This document shows positions 27,737 through 39,408 of a stretch of DNA of 64,000 nucleotides, in pieces. The stretch covers positions 248,001 to 312,000 of the forward strand of contig NZ_NOYI01000002.1 of the NCBI RefSeq assembly GCF_002258785.1, in the 5' to 3' direction. Source of the DNA: Rhodococcus sp. 06-235-1A (lineage in GTDB: Bacteria > Actinomycetota > Actinomycetes > Mycobacteriales > Mycobacteriaceae). Below the pieces are notes generated by a model. It ran no database searches, was not told the origin of the DNA, and worked only from the letters and a program-made list of their open reading frames with translations. The translations under genes and the position numbers were made by a program. Position 1 is the first letter of the stretch. Each line of letters starts with the position of its first letter.

Positions 27737-29911
27737 ATGACCGATCGTGTGCAGGCTGGTGGACTTCAGGTCGCCAAGGTCCTATTCGATTTCGTCGAGA
27801 AGGAGGCGCTGCCGGGTACCGACGTAGATTCGGATGCCTTCTGGACCGGTGCCGCGTCGGTGATCGCCGATCTCGCTCCCAAGAACAAATCACTGTTGGC
27901 CGTCCGGGACGAGATTCAGGGCAAGGTCGACGCCTGGCACGGCGAGCATGCGGGTCCGAACTACGACCGCGCCGCCTACAAGGCATTCCTGAAGGAGATC
28001 GGCTACCTGCTCGACGAGCCCGCCGACTTCCAGATCACGACGGCCGGTGTGGACACCGAGATCACCACCACTGCCGGCCCGCAGCTCGTGGTGCCGGTTC
28101 TCAATGCCCGGTTCGCGATCAACGCATCCAACGCGCGCTGGGGTTCGCTCTACGACGCGCTCTACGGAACGGATGCCATTCCCGAGACCGACGGTGCCGA
28201 GAAGGGATCGAGCTACAACAAGGTTCGCGGTGACAAGGTCATCGCGTTCGCTCGCGACTTCCTGGACGAGGCGCTGCCGTTGAGCTCCGGCTCGCACGTC
28301 GGCACCACCGGATACGTGGTCGACGCGGCATCGCTGACGGTGACTCTCGCGGACGGCGGCACAGTCGGTCTGAAGGACCCGTCGCAGCTGCTCGGCTACC
28401 AGGGCACCCCGGACGCACCGTCGGCGATCCTGTTCGTGCACAACGGTTTGCACTTCGAGATCCAGATCGACCCCGAGAGCCCGATCGGCCAGACCGACGG
28501 GGCGGGCGTCAAGGACGTCCTGCTGGAGTCCGCGGTGACCACCATCATGGACTTCGAGGACTCCGTCGCTGCAGTCGATGCCGACGACAAGGTTCTGGGG
28601 TACCGCAACTGGCTCGGTCTGATGAAGGGCGATCTCACCGAGGAGGTCTCCAAGGGCGGCAAGACATTCACTCGTGCGATGAACAAGGACCGTACGTACA
28701 CCTCCGTCGACGGTTCCGAACTGACGTTGCACGGCCGCTCGCTGTTGTTCGTGCGCAACGTCGGTCATCTGATGACGTCGGACGCAATCCTCGATGCCGA
28801 CGGCAACGAGGTGCCGGAGGGAATTCTCGACGCGCTGTTCACCTCGTTGGCCGGCCTGCACTCGCTGACCGCAGACAACGTGCTGTCCAACTCCCGCACC
28901 GGTTCGCTGTACATCGTCAAGCCGAAGATGCACGGACCGGACGAGGTCGCCTTCACCGCGGAGCTGTTCGGACGGGTCGAACAGGTTCTCGGGCTGCCTG
29001 CCAACACGCTCAAGGTCGGCATCATGGACGAGGAACGCCGCACGACGGTCAACCTCAAGGCGTGCATCCAGGCCGCCTCCGAGCGTGTGGTGTTCATCAA
29101 CACCGGCTTCCTCGACCGCACCGGCGACGAGATCCACACCTCGATGGAGGCAGGACCTGTCGTCCGCAAGGGAGCGATGAAGGGCGAGAAGTGGATCGCC
29201 GCCTACGAGGACTTCAACGTCGACACCGGCCTGGCCGCAGGCCTCGAAGGCAAGGCACAGATCGGTAAGGGCATGTGGGCCATGCCCGATCTGATGCACG
29301 ACATGCTCGAGCAGAAGATCGGCCACCCCAAGGCCGGCGCCAACACGGCGTGGGTTCCTTCCCCCACCGCTGCGACCCTGCACGCTTTGCACTATCACAA
29401 GGTCGATGTGTTCGCCCGTCAGCACGAGATCGCACAGGCCAAGCGCGCCACGGTCGACGACATTCTCGAAATTCCTCTGGCTCCGTCCACCGACTGGACC
29501 GACGAGGAGAAGCAGAACGAACTCGACAACAATTCGCAGTCGATCCTGGGCTACGTCGTGCGGTGGATCGACCACGGCGTCGGGTGCTCGAAGGTTCCCG
29601 ACATCAACGACATCGCTCTCATGGAAGACCGTGCGACGCTGCGTATTTCGAGTCAGTTCATCGCGAATTGGCTGCGTCACGGCATTGTCACCGAGGAGCA
29701 GGTGCGTGAGTCGTTGAAGAGGATGGCTCCGGTGGTGGATCGTCAGAACGAATCGGATCCGACGTACAAGCCGTTGGCTCCCGACTTCGACACCAACATC
29801 GCCTTCCAAGCAGCCAGTGACCTTGTCTTCCTGGGCACCAGCCAGCCCAACGGCTACACCGAGCCGATCCTGCATCGCCGCCGACGGGAGTACAAGGCCG
29901 TCAACGCCTGA
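27737..29911 (+). CDS. glcB: Malate synthase G
   Basis: A 724-residue monomeric malate synthase condensing glyoxylate and acetyl-CoA to malate in the glyoxylate shunt and glycolate use. Visible are [30 protein letters not shown] (Asp/Glu of the Mg site), [33 protein letters not shown] (catalytic region), [22 protein letters not shown] and the C-terminal [22 protein letters not shown] with the catalytic Asp/Glu domain. Length equals that of the M. tuberculosis and E. coli type G enzymes. The ATG at 27737 is preceded by GAGGAA at 5 nt; an in-frame GTG 30 nt earlier is less likely. Confidence 0.98.
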   Translation: MTDRVQAGGLQVAKVLFDFVEKEALPGTDVDSDAFWTGAASVIADLAPKNKSLLAVRDEIQGKVDAWHGEHAGPNYDRAAYKAFLKEIGYLLDEPADFQITTAGVDTEITTTAGPQLVVPVLNARFAINASNARWGSLYDALYGTDAIPETDGAEKGSSYNKVRGDKVIAFARDFLDEALPLSSGSHVGTTGYVVDAASLTVTLADGGTVGLKDPSQLLGYQGTPDAPSAILFVHNGLHFEIQIDPESPIGQTDGAGVKDVLLESAVTTIMDFEDSVAAVDADDKVLGYRNWLGLMKGDLTEEVSKGGKTFTRAMNKDRTYTSVDGSELTLHGRSLLFVRNVGHLMTSDAILDADGNEVPEGILDALFTSLAGLHSLTADNVLSNSRTGSLYIVKPKMHGPDEVAFTAELFGRVEQVLGLPANTLKVGIMDEERRTTVNLKACIQAASERVVFINTGFLDRTGDEIHTSMEAGPVVRKGAMKGEKWIAAYEDFNVDTGLAAGLEGKAQIGKGMWAMPDLMHDMLEQKIGHPKAGANTAWVPSPTAATLHALHYHKVDVFARQHEIAQAKRATVDDILEIPLAPSTDWTDEEKQNELDNNSQSILGYVVRWIDHGVGCSKVPDINDIALMEDRATLRISSQFIANWLRHGIVTEEQVRESLKRMAPVVDRQNESDPTYKPLAPDFDTNIAFQAASDLVFLGTSQPNGYTEPILHRRRREYKAVNA

Positions 29912-29927
29912 CGGTCTTGTCGACCCC

Positions 29928-31643
29928 GTGGGTGAACATCGGAACTCAGGGCGCGGGCGTTCGATAGCCGCCGGACCCGTCGTCGTCGTGATCACGATCG
30001 CGGTGCTCGTTGCTGCCGTGTTCGGATGGTTCCAACTACGAGATCGTATTTCCGATCAAGGGGTCGAGGCTGCCGACAAGTGTGTGGAGGGATCGGCGGT
30101 GCTCACCGTGGCCGCCGATCCCGACATCTCCGGACCTGTCGAGCAACTGGCTGCTCGGTTCGACGCCACCGCGCCGGTGGTTCGGGATCACTGTGTGACA
30201 GTGCAGGTTCGAGCGACGGCATCCGATGCAGTGCGGACGGCCCTGAGTGCCGGTATCGACACGTGGGACGCGGGAGCTCTCGGTCCGCGGCCGGGTCTGT
30301 GGATACCTCAGTCGTCGGCCGATGTCGAGGCAGTGACGGACCGGGGTGCCGTCGACGGCACCCCTCGGTCGCTGGCGTCGAGTCCTGTCGTGCTCGCGGC
30401 ACCGACCGCCGTGGCCGACGCCGTGAACGCTGCGGGCTCGAGCTGGGCCGACCTAGTCCGACTGCAACGTGACCCGCAGGCTCTGGGGCTGAGTGAATGG
30501 GGTGGACTGCGCCTGGCGGTGCCGACCGGCTCCGACACGGGCGCAACCACTCTCGCGGTCGCCGCGATCGCGGCCGGTGTCCGAGGCGATCCGACCGAGG
30601 CACTGACCGTCGAGCAGGCCTCGTCGAGAGAGCTGGTCTCGGCGATGTCGGAACTGGCCGTTACCGACACCGGAGCCGCGGCACTGTCCACCTCCACGAC
30701 TTACGACGCGCTCGCGATCCTCGAGAACGCACCTGGCCCCGACGCCCCCTTCCATGCAGTTCCGGTCACCGAACAGCAGCTGGCATCGACCGATTCGTCG
30801 ACTCTGACCGCTGTTCGTCCCCAGGGTGCGACGCCCATCGCCGATCATCCTGCTGTCGTGCTCTCGGGCGACGAGACATCGACCCGAGCCGCGGCGGCAT
30901 TCGTCGATTTCATTCGACAGCCGGAGGGTGCGCAGACACTCAGGGATGCGGGGTTCGGCGTCGACGAGGCCGAGTACAACGGCGTCGTCGCACCTCCGTC
31001 GGGTCCAGTTTCGGACGCGCTGCTCGCCGTGCTGCGCAATCCGGTCCTCCCCCGCCGCGCAACCGTTCTGCTCGACGTGTCCGAGTCGATGGGCACCACC
31101 GAAGGCGGCGCGACACGGCTACAGAACACTGTTCGCGCGCTGAACGAGCAGTTTCAGCGGGTGCCCGACGCCACCGAGCTGGGACTGTGGAGCTTCAGCG
31201 AGGATCTCGACAGGGCCCTGCCCTACCGGATCGACGTGCCGACCGGCCCGATGACGGTTCCGATCGGTACGACGCCCAGACGCGCTGCACTCGATTCCAC
31301 TGCGGCGTCGTTGACGCCGGCGACCGGGTCGTTCACGTATGCCTCCGTACTGGTGGCATATCTCGACGCCGTGGCCGGATACGTTCCCGGCCGCGACAAT
31401 TCCGTCGTGCTGATCACCGACGGACCGGACGACTCGTCCTTGTCCGAGGAGGAGTTGCTCGCCGACCTGACCTCCGCGGCCGATCCGGCCCGTCCGGTGG
31501 CGGTGAACATCGTGCGTATCGGCGACAACCCCGACGCCTCCTCGTTCGCCGACATCGCAGCTCGGACGGGCGGCACCGTGGACGCGGTGCCGACATCGGA
31601 TTCACCAGACCTCATCGATCGACTCGGAAAGTTGCTGTACTAG
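29928..31643 (+). CDS. Membrane-anchored substrate-binding-like protein with VWA domain
   Basis: A 571-residue protein beginning VGEHRNSGRGRS, followed by one transmembrane helix (residues about 18-38, VVVVITIAVLVAAVFGWF) and an exported body. Residues about 55-370 resemble an extracellular solute-binding fold (VLTVAADPDISGPVEQLAARF). Residues about 380-565 form a von Willebrand A domain with a MIDAS motif DVSESM, a conserved Thr region and ITDGPDDSS. M. tuberculosis Rv1836c, also beside glcB, has the same architecture. Function unknown; metal-dependent protein binding at the cell surface is plausible. The GTG at 29928 is chosen because the V/M-G-x-H start recurs in the family; the open frame extends back into glcB. 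Confidence 0.82.
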   Translation: MGEHRNSGRGRSIAAGPVVVVITIAVLVAAVFGWFQLRDRISDQGVEAADKCVEGSAVLTVAADPDISGPVEQLAARFDATAPVVRDHCVTVQVRATASDAVRTALSAGIDTWDAGALGPRPGLWIPQSSADVEAVTDRGAVDGTPRSLASSPVVLAAPTAVADAVNAAGSSWADLVRLQRDPQALGLSEWGGLRLAVPTGSDTGATTLAVAAIAAGVRGDPTEALTVEQASSRELVSAMSELAVTDTGAAALSTSTTYDALAILENAPGPDAPFHAVPVTEQQLASTDSSTLTAVRPQGATPIADHPAVVLSGDETSTRAAAAFVDFIRQPEGAQTLRDAGFGVDEAEYNGVVAPPSGPVSDALLAVLRNPVLPRRATVLLDVSESMGTTEGGATRLQNTVRALNEQFQRVPDATELGLWSFSEDLDRALPYRIDVPTGPMTVPIGTTPRRAALDSTAASLTPATGSFTYASVLVAYLDAVAGYVPGRDNSVVLITDGPDDSSLSEEELLADLTSAADPARPVAVNIVRIGDNPDASSFADIAARTGGTVDAVPTSDSPDLIDRLGKLLY

Positions 31644-31646
31644 AAC

Positions 31647-32786
31647 ATGTCTCGCGTAATTTTTGTCGGTGTCTTCCTACTTCTCGTCACCCTGTTCCTG
31701 CACTGGCGGTTTCTCTCCGTCACCGAGGCACCGAAACGGCTGAGGCGGCCGGTGGATCTACTGCTGGCACTGCTGTGGTTGTGTGCGGTGATCGGGTTCG
31801 GCAGCGGCGTCGTGCTGGATCCGTCCTGGGCCCGCGTTCCGGCCTTCGTCGGCCTCACGTGGCTAGCCGTGGTGCTGTACCTGTTCCTGGGAACCGTGCT
31901 CGTCGGGCTGGTGTGCACGGTACTTCGAGTGATGTTCGCAGTGATGCGGCGCGAATCGAACAACGCCAGGTTGCGGGTATCGAGGATCGGCTCCTCCATC
32001 GTTGCGCTCGTCAGCGTCGTCACAGTGGGGTACGGACTCGTCGAGGCCGCGACTCCGCGTGTGACGAACACTGCCGTCGCTTTGGGCGGGCTGCCGGCCG
32101 AATTCGACGGCGTTCGAGTGGCATTGGTGTCCGACATCCATGCCGGGCCCTCCCGCGGTGCGGACTTCGTGCGCAAGGTCGTCGATTCGGTCAATGCCCA
32201 GAAGCCGGATGTGGTGCTGCTCGACGGCGATCTCATCGACGGGACAGTCGAGCTGGTCGGTGCCGACCTCGAACCCCTGCGCGAACTCGACGCCCCACTG
32301 GGGGTTTTCGCGGTGAGTGGCAATCACGAATTCTACGCGGGCGACGGCGGCGAGTGGCTCGACTTCTGGTCGACCCTCGGGATAGACGTGCTGCGAAACG
32401 AACGCACGACGATCACTCGTGGTGATGCCGCGATCGACATCGCCGGAATCAACGACGCCACCGCGCCCGCCCCGTACGAACCCGATCTCGCTGCTGCCCT
32501 GAACGGAATCGATCCGGACCGATTCGTACTACTGATGGCGCATCAACCCAAGCAGGCAGTGGAGGCGTCGGACTTCGGAGTCGACATGCAGGTGTCCGGA
32601 CATACCCATGGGGGCCAGATATGGCCGATCCGGTACCTGGTGCCGCTACAGCAGCCGAGTGTCGAAGGGCTGGACGCGATCGGTAACACCACGCTGTACA
32701 CCACCCGCGGCGCGGGCGCGTGGGGTCCACCGGTGCGCGTTGCCGCTCCGCCCGAGATCGCGATGCTCGAACTCACCCGGGGTTGA
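31647..32786 (+). CDS. Membrane metallophosphoesterase
   Basis: A 379-residue calcineurin-like phosphoesterase with four or five N-terminal transmembrane helices (residues 1-130) and a catalytic domain outside or at the membrane. Metal ligands are visible in order: LVSDIHAG, LDGDLIDG, VSGNHEFY, MAHQPKQ and SGHTHGGQIWP. Family members hydrolyse phosphodiesters or lipid pyrophosphates such as UDP-diacylglucosamine; the substrate here is unknown. It follows the VWA gene by 3 nt and is probably co-transcribed with it. Confidence 0.9.
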   Translation: MSRVIFVGVFLLLVTLFLHWRFLSVTEAPKRLRRPVDLLLALLWLCAVIGFGSGVVLDPSWARVPAFVGLTWLAVVLYLFLGTVLVGLVCTVLRVMFAVMRRESNNARLRVSRIGSSIVALVSVVTVGYGLVEAATPRVTNTAVALGGLPAEFDGVRVALVSDIHAGPSRGADFVRKVVDSVNAQKPDVVLLDGDLIDGTVELVGADLEPLRELDAPLGVFAVSGNHEFYAGDGGEWLDFWSTLGIDVLRNERTTITRGDAAIDIAGINDATAPAPYEPDLAAALNGIDPDRFVLLMAHQPKQAVEASDFGVDMQVSGHTHGGQIWPIRYLVPLQQPSVEGLDAIGNTTLYTTRGAGAWGPPVRVAAPPEIAMLELTRG

Positions 32787-32805
32787 ACACTCGGGAGCGG
32801 TGACG

Positions 32806-32839
32806 ACAGAGCCCGCCACGGCGACGTGACGGGCTCTGT
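32806..32839. terminator. Bidirectional terminator hairpin
   Basis: 10-bp arms (32806-32815 with 32830-32839) between the convergent phosphoesterase and gcvP genes, followed by TTCTC on the plus side. Confidence 0.75.
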
Positions 32840-32846
32840 TCTCGGC

Positions 32847-35699
<2,853 letters not shown>

Positions 35700-35787
35700 G
35701 ATGTTCTCCCAGTGTCCCAAGACGAGGCGTCGGACGACCGAGGCATACGCGTCGGCCGCTCCTCCCCCTCTGTCGTGTGCCCGCTGA

Positions 35788-35982
35788 CGCGTGCGCCTGA
35801 GAGATTCGGTCGACCACGACACACATCAACAGTGCGCCGGCACCTTTCCCCTTGGGCGGGTGGGTGCTCCCACCACTTTCCAGAGTTGTCGAAGCCCACA
35901 CGGTCCGTGTGCCTGAGAGATTGACGGGGAGGTATTGCTCCTTCGGCGTCCGAGACTGGGTGCCTCGGAACTCTCCCGCGCA
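35788..35982 (-). promoter_or_regulatory. Tandem glycine riboswitch
   Basis: On the minus strand two aptamers follow each other. The first has GCGGGAGAG, GCCGAAGGAGCAA and AATCTCTCAGGCAC. The second has CTCTGGAAAG, CCGCCCAAGGGGAAAGG and AATCTCTCAGGCGC. These are the conserved purine-rich internal loops and P1 closures of the gcvT motif. It lies 89-283 nt upstream of the gcvP GTG. Glycine binding normally turns gcv genes on in this arrangement. Confidence 0.93.
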
Positions 35983-36000
35983 GGCGCGACGGTAGAAAGT

Positions 36001-36681
36001 CTAGCCGGTCTTGCGGCTCGCGCGATTCTTGCGTCGTGACGCCAACTCGTCCTCGGGGCTCGGCTGGCTCTCGCCGCCGTCGGCTCGTTCGGCCGGGAAG
36101 TCTGCGATGGTGCCGGTGAGCTCGCGCATGGCACCGTTCACTGCGATTCCGAATACACCCTGTCCACCCTGGAGTAGGTCGACTACCTCCTCGGCGGAGG
36201 TGCACTCGTACACGGTGGTTCCATCGGAGAAGAGGGTGATGTTGGCGAGATCGCCCACACCGCGCTGACGCAGGTGATCGACTGCGACACGAATGTTCTG
36301 CAACGAGATACCGGTGTCGAGCAGACGCTTGACGATCTTGAGTACCAGCATGTCCTTGAACGAGTACAGCCGCTGACTTCCCGAGCCGGCTGCGCCGCGA
36401 ATCGACGGTACGACGAGCCCGGTACGAGCCCAGTAGTCGAGTTGGCGATAGGTGATACCGGCGATCTGGCAGGCACTGGGCACTCGGTAGCCCACGAGTT
36501 CGTCGGGAACCGAATCGTCGGGAAAGAGCCCCGGCTGAATATCCTGGGGTGTGCCGACCCGGGTGTTCGACGCCTCGTCGGGGGTGTCGACCCGAGCATC
36601 GGCATCGACGGGCGTTGCCTCGGTCCGGCCGGTGGCATCGGACTCTCGACTGCCGTGATGCTGCTGCGGCTGATCTCCCAC
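36001..36681 (-). CDS. MerR-family transcriptional regulator (Rv1830-like)
   Basis: A 226-residue regulator. An acidic, disordered N-terminal 60 residues precede a MerR DNA-binding domain (YRVPSACQIAGITYRQLDYWARTGLV, SGSQRLYSFKDMLVLKIVKRLLDTG, ISLQNIRVAVDHLRQRG) and a C-terminal effector or dimerisation region (LFSDGTTVYECTSAEEVVDLLQGGQGVF). I choose the GTG at 36681 because GAGGGAG lies 6 nt upstream and the length then matches Rv1830; the frame is open to 36777. In mycobacteria this gene group has been tied to growth and cell-division control. It is followed by the riboswitch-gcvP unit. Confidence 0.85.
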   Translation of the reverse strand: MGDQPQQHHGSRESDATGRTEATPVDADARVDTPDEASNTRVGTPQDIQPGLFPDDSVPDELVGYRVPSACQIAGITYRQLDYWARTGLVVPSIRGAAGSGSQRLYSFKDMLVLKIVKRLLDTGISLQNIRVAVDHLRQRGVGDLANITLFSDGTTVYECTSAEEVVDLLQGGQGVFGIAVNGAMRELTGTIADFPAERADGGESQPSPEDELASRRKNRASRKTG

Positions 36682-36919
36682 TGACTGCTCCCTCTCGGAT
36701 GTCTCACTGCGTTCGGATCGAGTCAGTACTGCGATCCGTCCGAGACCAGAAGTCTCGGTGTACTCGCGTGAAGTCATACCGTGTACCAGGCAAGAGTACG
36801 CCTCGGCGATGCCGGAGAGGCGTGAACTGCACCAGATCCGAACCAGCGGCGATGAACTTCACTGGCTCGAACGTTAGGGGGACGATCGCGCAGATTCAAC
36901 GCAACGCGCCGTAAACCTG

Positions 36920-36936
36920 AACCTAAAGTTGAGGTT
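36920..36936. promoter_or_regulatory. Candidate MerR operator AACCT-N7-AGGTT
   Basis: A dyad with 5-bp arms in the 267-bp gap between the DUF151 gene and the Rv1830-like regulator. MerR-family factors bind such spaced dyads in promoters, and two MerR genes flank this site. A related half (AACCTGAACCT) overlaps its left edge. No footprint evidence can be read from sequence. Confidence 0.35.
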
Positions 36937-36948
36937 GAGACTCTTCTG

Positions 36949-37422
36949 TTACCCGTCAGTGGCTTTGAAGTCGTCCGGCGACACCGATTCGAGGAACTCC
37001 TTGAACTTCTCGACCTCGTCCTCGCGCTCGTCGGGCATGATCAATCCGGCCTCGGCGAGTACGGGCTCCTCGGCGAATATCGGCACCCCGGCCCGCAGCG
37101 CGATGGCGACGGAATCGGACGGCCGAGCGGACACTCTGACATCCTTGTCGAACACGAGATCTGCATAGAAGGTGCCCTCCTGCAGATCCACGATGCGTAC
37201 TTCCTTGAGTTCGTGCCCCAGTGCCGAAATCAGGTTCTTGACGAGATCGTGGGTGAGCGGACGAGCAGGTTGGACACCCTGCTGCTCCAAAGCGATTGCC
37301 GCAGCCTCGGTTTGACCGATCCAGATCGGGAGGTACCTGTCGCCGTCGGCCTCGCGCAACAGCAATACGGGCTGATTCTGCGGCTGTTCGACGCGAATAC
37401 CGACCACACGCATCTCACTCAT
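36949..37422 (-). CDS. Bifunctional nuclease family (DUF151) protein
   Basis: A 157-residue protein with MSEMRVVGIRVEQPQNQPVLLLREADGDRYLPIWIG at the N-terminus and RPSDSVAIALRAGVPIFAEEPVL in the middle, the diagnostic blocks of the DUF151/bifunctional nuclease family. Its M. tuberculosis counterpart is Rv1829. Some family members show RNase and DNase activity; the cellular role in actinobacteria is not settled. It lies between the two MerR regulators, all on one strand. Confidence 0.9.
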   Translation of the reverse strand: MSEMRVVGIRVEQPQNQPVLLLREADGDRYLPIWIGQTEAAAIALEQQGVQPARPLTHDLVKNLISALGHELKEVRIVDLQEGTFYADLVFDKDVRVSARPSDSVAIALRAGVPIFAEEPVLAEAGLIMPDEREDEVEKFKEFLESVSPDDFKATDG

Positions 37423-37519
37423 CGTGTCTGCCTCTCACCTCGAGAAATCCGGGCTGCACTCGGCTGGCTCAGCTCGTCGTAGTCGAGTCTATTGGAATTC
37501 GAATCGGAGCGAGCGAAGG

Positions 37520-38257
37520 TCACCGGTCGAGCGCTCCGCGCACCGCCGCTTTGACCAGGCAGGTGTGCAGAGTCAACGACAGCGCTGCCAGCTCGCGAAT
37601 CATTTCTTCGGCGCGATCACGAGCGCCGGCGTCTCGCCCCTTCGCGACAGGCCCGGCGATCTGTGCGACCAGGCCTGCTTCGCGATCTGCCGCAAGTTTG
37701 AACGCACGAAGATGACGTACTTCGAGACCGAACTGCAACATTGCGTGTGCAGTTCGGGCGAGCGTCACAGCACCGTCGTCGTAGAACCCGGCCTGCCCGG
37801 GAGTGATCAGCCCGCTGCGCAACAGCTCCGTCAGGAAGGCATCGTCGATGCCGGCCTGCGCGAGAAGATCAGCTTTGCTGATGCGAACCTCTCGGTCCGG
37901 CAGGAACTCCTCGGGCGAGACCTCTCCCGCCGCGATGGTCAGCGACCGCGGACGCTTGACCGACGCATCGGCTCGCTCGACGGTGGCGACGCCGTGATCG
38001 ATCGCTTCCAATTGCTCTTTGATGACCTTGAGCGGTAGGTACTGATCACGCTGGGCGGTCAGTACGAATCGCAGACGTTCGCAGTCTGCGATCGAGAAGC
38101 GCCGGTAGCCGGACGGTGTGCGCTCCGGAGAGATCAGACCCTCGGCTTCGAGGAATCTGATCTTCGAGATGGTCACATCCGGAAAGTCGGGCCGAAGTCG
38201 ATCGAGGACGGAGCCAATCGACATCCCCCCGTTGGACTGCTGCCCGACGGCGGTCAC
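37520..38257 (-). CDS. MerR-family transcriptional regulator (Rv1828/FtsR-like)
   Basis: A 245-residue MerR protein. The N-terminal domain has MSIGSVLDRLRPDFPDVTISKIRFLEAEGLI and PSGYRRFSIADCERLRFVLTAQRDQYLPLKVI, typical of the Rv1828 group, whose corynebacterial relative FtsR controls ftsZ. The C-terminal region forms the dimerisation and effector part (LLAQAGIDDAFLTELLRSGLITPG). The GTG at 38257 overlaps the garA stop by 4 nt, so the two genes are translationally coupled. Confidence 0.9.
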   Translation of the reverse strand: MTAVGQQSNGGMSIGSVLDRLRPDFPDVTISKIRFLEAEGLISPERTPSGYRRFSIADCERLRFVLTAQRDQYLPLKVIKEQLEAIDHGVATVERADASVKRPRSLTIAAGEVSPEEFLPDREVRISKADLLAQAGIDDAFLTELLRSGLITPGQAGFYDDGAVTLARTAHAMLQFGLEVRHLRAFKLAADREAGLVAQIAGPVAKGRDAGARDRAEEMIRELAALSLTLHTCLVKAAVRGALDR

Positions 38258-38751
38258 TGGCTTCCTGCACCCGCAGACGTGTCGCCGATCTGAGATCCGT
38301 TGCCGCCCCGAGGTCCTGTCAGGAACACCAACCGGAACTTGCCGATCTGTACCTCGTCGCCGTTGGCCAGCACTGCCGAATCGACCGGCTCGCGGTTGAC
38401 GTAGGTGCCGTTGAGGCTGCCGACGTCCACCACCTGGAAGTCGTCCTCGTCCTGCCGGAATTCGGCGTGCCGACGGCTGACGGTGACGTCGTCGAGGAAG
38501 ATGTCACTGTCGGGGTGCCGTCCGGCAGAGGTGGTGGGCTGATCCAGCAGGAACCGCGATCCGGCGTTGGGGCCGCGCTTGACGACGAGCAACGCAGCAC
38601 CGACAGGCAATCCCTCGACACCCGATACCGGAGCTTCGGTGCTCTGGGTGGCCGCGGAGTTGTCCAGCTCCTGGAGGAAATCTGCACGGAAGACCGAGGT
38701 GGTCTCGGCCGGCGACTCCCCGTAGTTGCTGTCGTTGTCGTTCTGGCTCAC
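38254..38751 (-). CDS. garA: FHA-domain regulator GarA/OdhI
   Basis: A 165-residue FHA protein that controls carbon-nitrogen flux by binding 2-oxoglutarate dehydrogenase and glutamate dehydrogenase when unphosphorylated. The N-terminal phospho-motif ETTSVFRADFLQEL (PknB/PknG sites in M. tuberculosis GarA) is intact at residues about 16-29. The FHA core has SAGRHPDSDIFLDDVTVSRRHAEF (Ser/Arg/Asn phosphothreonine pocket) and VGSLNGTYVN. After gcvH it is the next gene of the Rv1826-Rv1830-like block. It should integrate nitrogen status, relevant to the urease and biuret genes elsewhere in the window (inference). Confidence 0.96.
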   Translation of the reverse strand: MSQNDNDSNYGESPAETTSVFRADFLQELDNSAATQSTEAPVSGVEGLPVGAALLVVKRGPNAGSRFLLDQPTTSAGRHPDSDIFLDDVTVSRRHAEFRQDEDDFQVVDVGSLNGTYVNREPVDSAVLANGDEVQIGKFRLVFLTGPRGGNGSQIGDTSAGAGSQ

Positions 38752-38932
38752 CGTTACTCCTTCTCAGTCCGTTCACCCGGGCAGAGAGCGCCGCGGGTAA
38801 CGCAGTACATGGTCTTCACATCTGGTGTTGCTTGGCGTTCGGTGTTGCGTGCTGTCGCACGGCGCGCTGGACCTTCGCCCCGACAGGGTATTCGCTCGGT
38901 GTCGACCGTACCCTGCGCAGTGGGGACCGTGT

Positions 38933-38961
38933 GGCCGGTTGGCCTGTGTCGACAACCGGCC
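38933..38961 (-). terminator. Hairpin directly after gcvH
   Basis: 9-bp perfect arms (38933-38941 with 38953-38961), 11-nt loop, beginning 2 nt beyond the gcvH stop on the minus strand. There is no T-run, so termination strength is uncertain. The rest of 38752-38932 holds the presumed garA promoter. Confidence 0.55.
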
Positions 38962-38963
38962 GA

Positions 38964-39368
38964 TCACTCGGCCGTGATGAGAGCATATCCGGCGGCATCG
39001 AGCATCTGCGCCAGTGCCGCGTCCAACTCCTCCGGTGACGAAACTTCGAGGTCGATCAGCCAGCCTCCGGTGTAGGGTCCGGAGTTCACCTTGTCCGGCT
39101 CACCGTCCAGATCCTGGTTCACGGCAATCACTTTCGCAGTCAGCGGACTGAACACGTCGGACACGCTCTTGGTCGATTCGACTTCTCCGAGCGACTCACC
39201 CGCTGTAACGGCATCGCCCACTGCCGGAAGCTGAACGAACACCACGTCGCCCAGTTGAGCCTGCGCGAAATCGGTGATGCCGATTCTGACCGTTGCGGGA
39301 CCCGTTCGCTGCACCCACTCGTGTTCGGGCGTGTAGTGCAGATCAGCTGGTGTGTCGATGTCGCTCAA
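38964..39368 (-). CDS. gcvH: Glycine cleavage system H protein
   Basis: A 134-residue lipoyl carrier. YTPEHEWVQ opens the domain, the lipoylation lysine is in GEVESTKSVSDVFSP near residue 65, and GPYTGGWLIDLEVS follows. Start choice: no ATG or GTG fits; a TTG at 39368 has AAGGGA 8 nt upstream and gives LSDIDTPADLHYTPEHE, the family start. The frame open to 39503 runs into the next gene's tail. gcvH is about 3.5 kb from gcvP and not under the same riboswitch. Confidence 0.94.
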   Translation of the reverse strand: MSDIDTPADLHYTPEHEWVQRTGPATVRIGITDFAQAQLGDVVFVQLPAVGDAVTAGESLGEVESTKSVSDVFSPLTAKVIAVNQDLDGEPDKVNSGPYTGGWLIDLEVSSPEELDAALAQMLDAAGYALITAE

Positions 39369-39408
39369 CGCGGCATTCCCTTCGATCGTGGCCCGGTCGA
39401 TCGGGCCG

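Noticed and set aside
27890..29995. 701-residue minus-strand open frame opposite malate synthase
   Set aside because: Antisense shadow of a highly conserved enzyme; no ribosome site, no recognisable domain.
35700..35822. N-terminal extension of gcvP to 35822
   Set aside because: It overlaps the second glycine aptamer; the GTG at 35699 gives the conserved protein start.
38816..38932. GTGTTG-containing imperfect repeats before garA
   Set aside because: Copies are short and irregular and do not form a consistent dyad; treated as ordinary promoter region.
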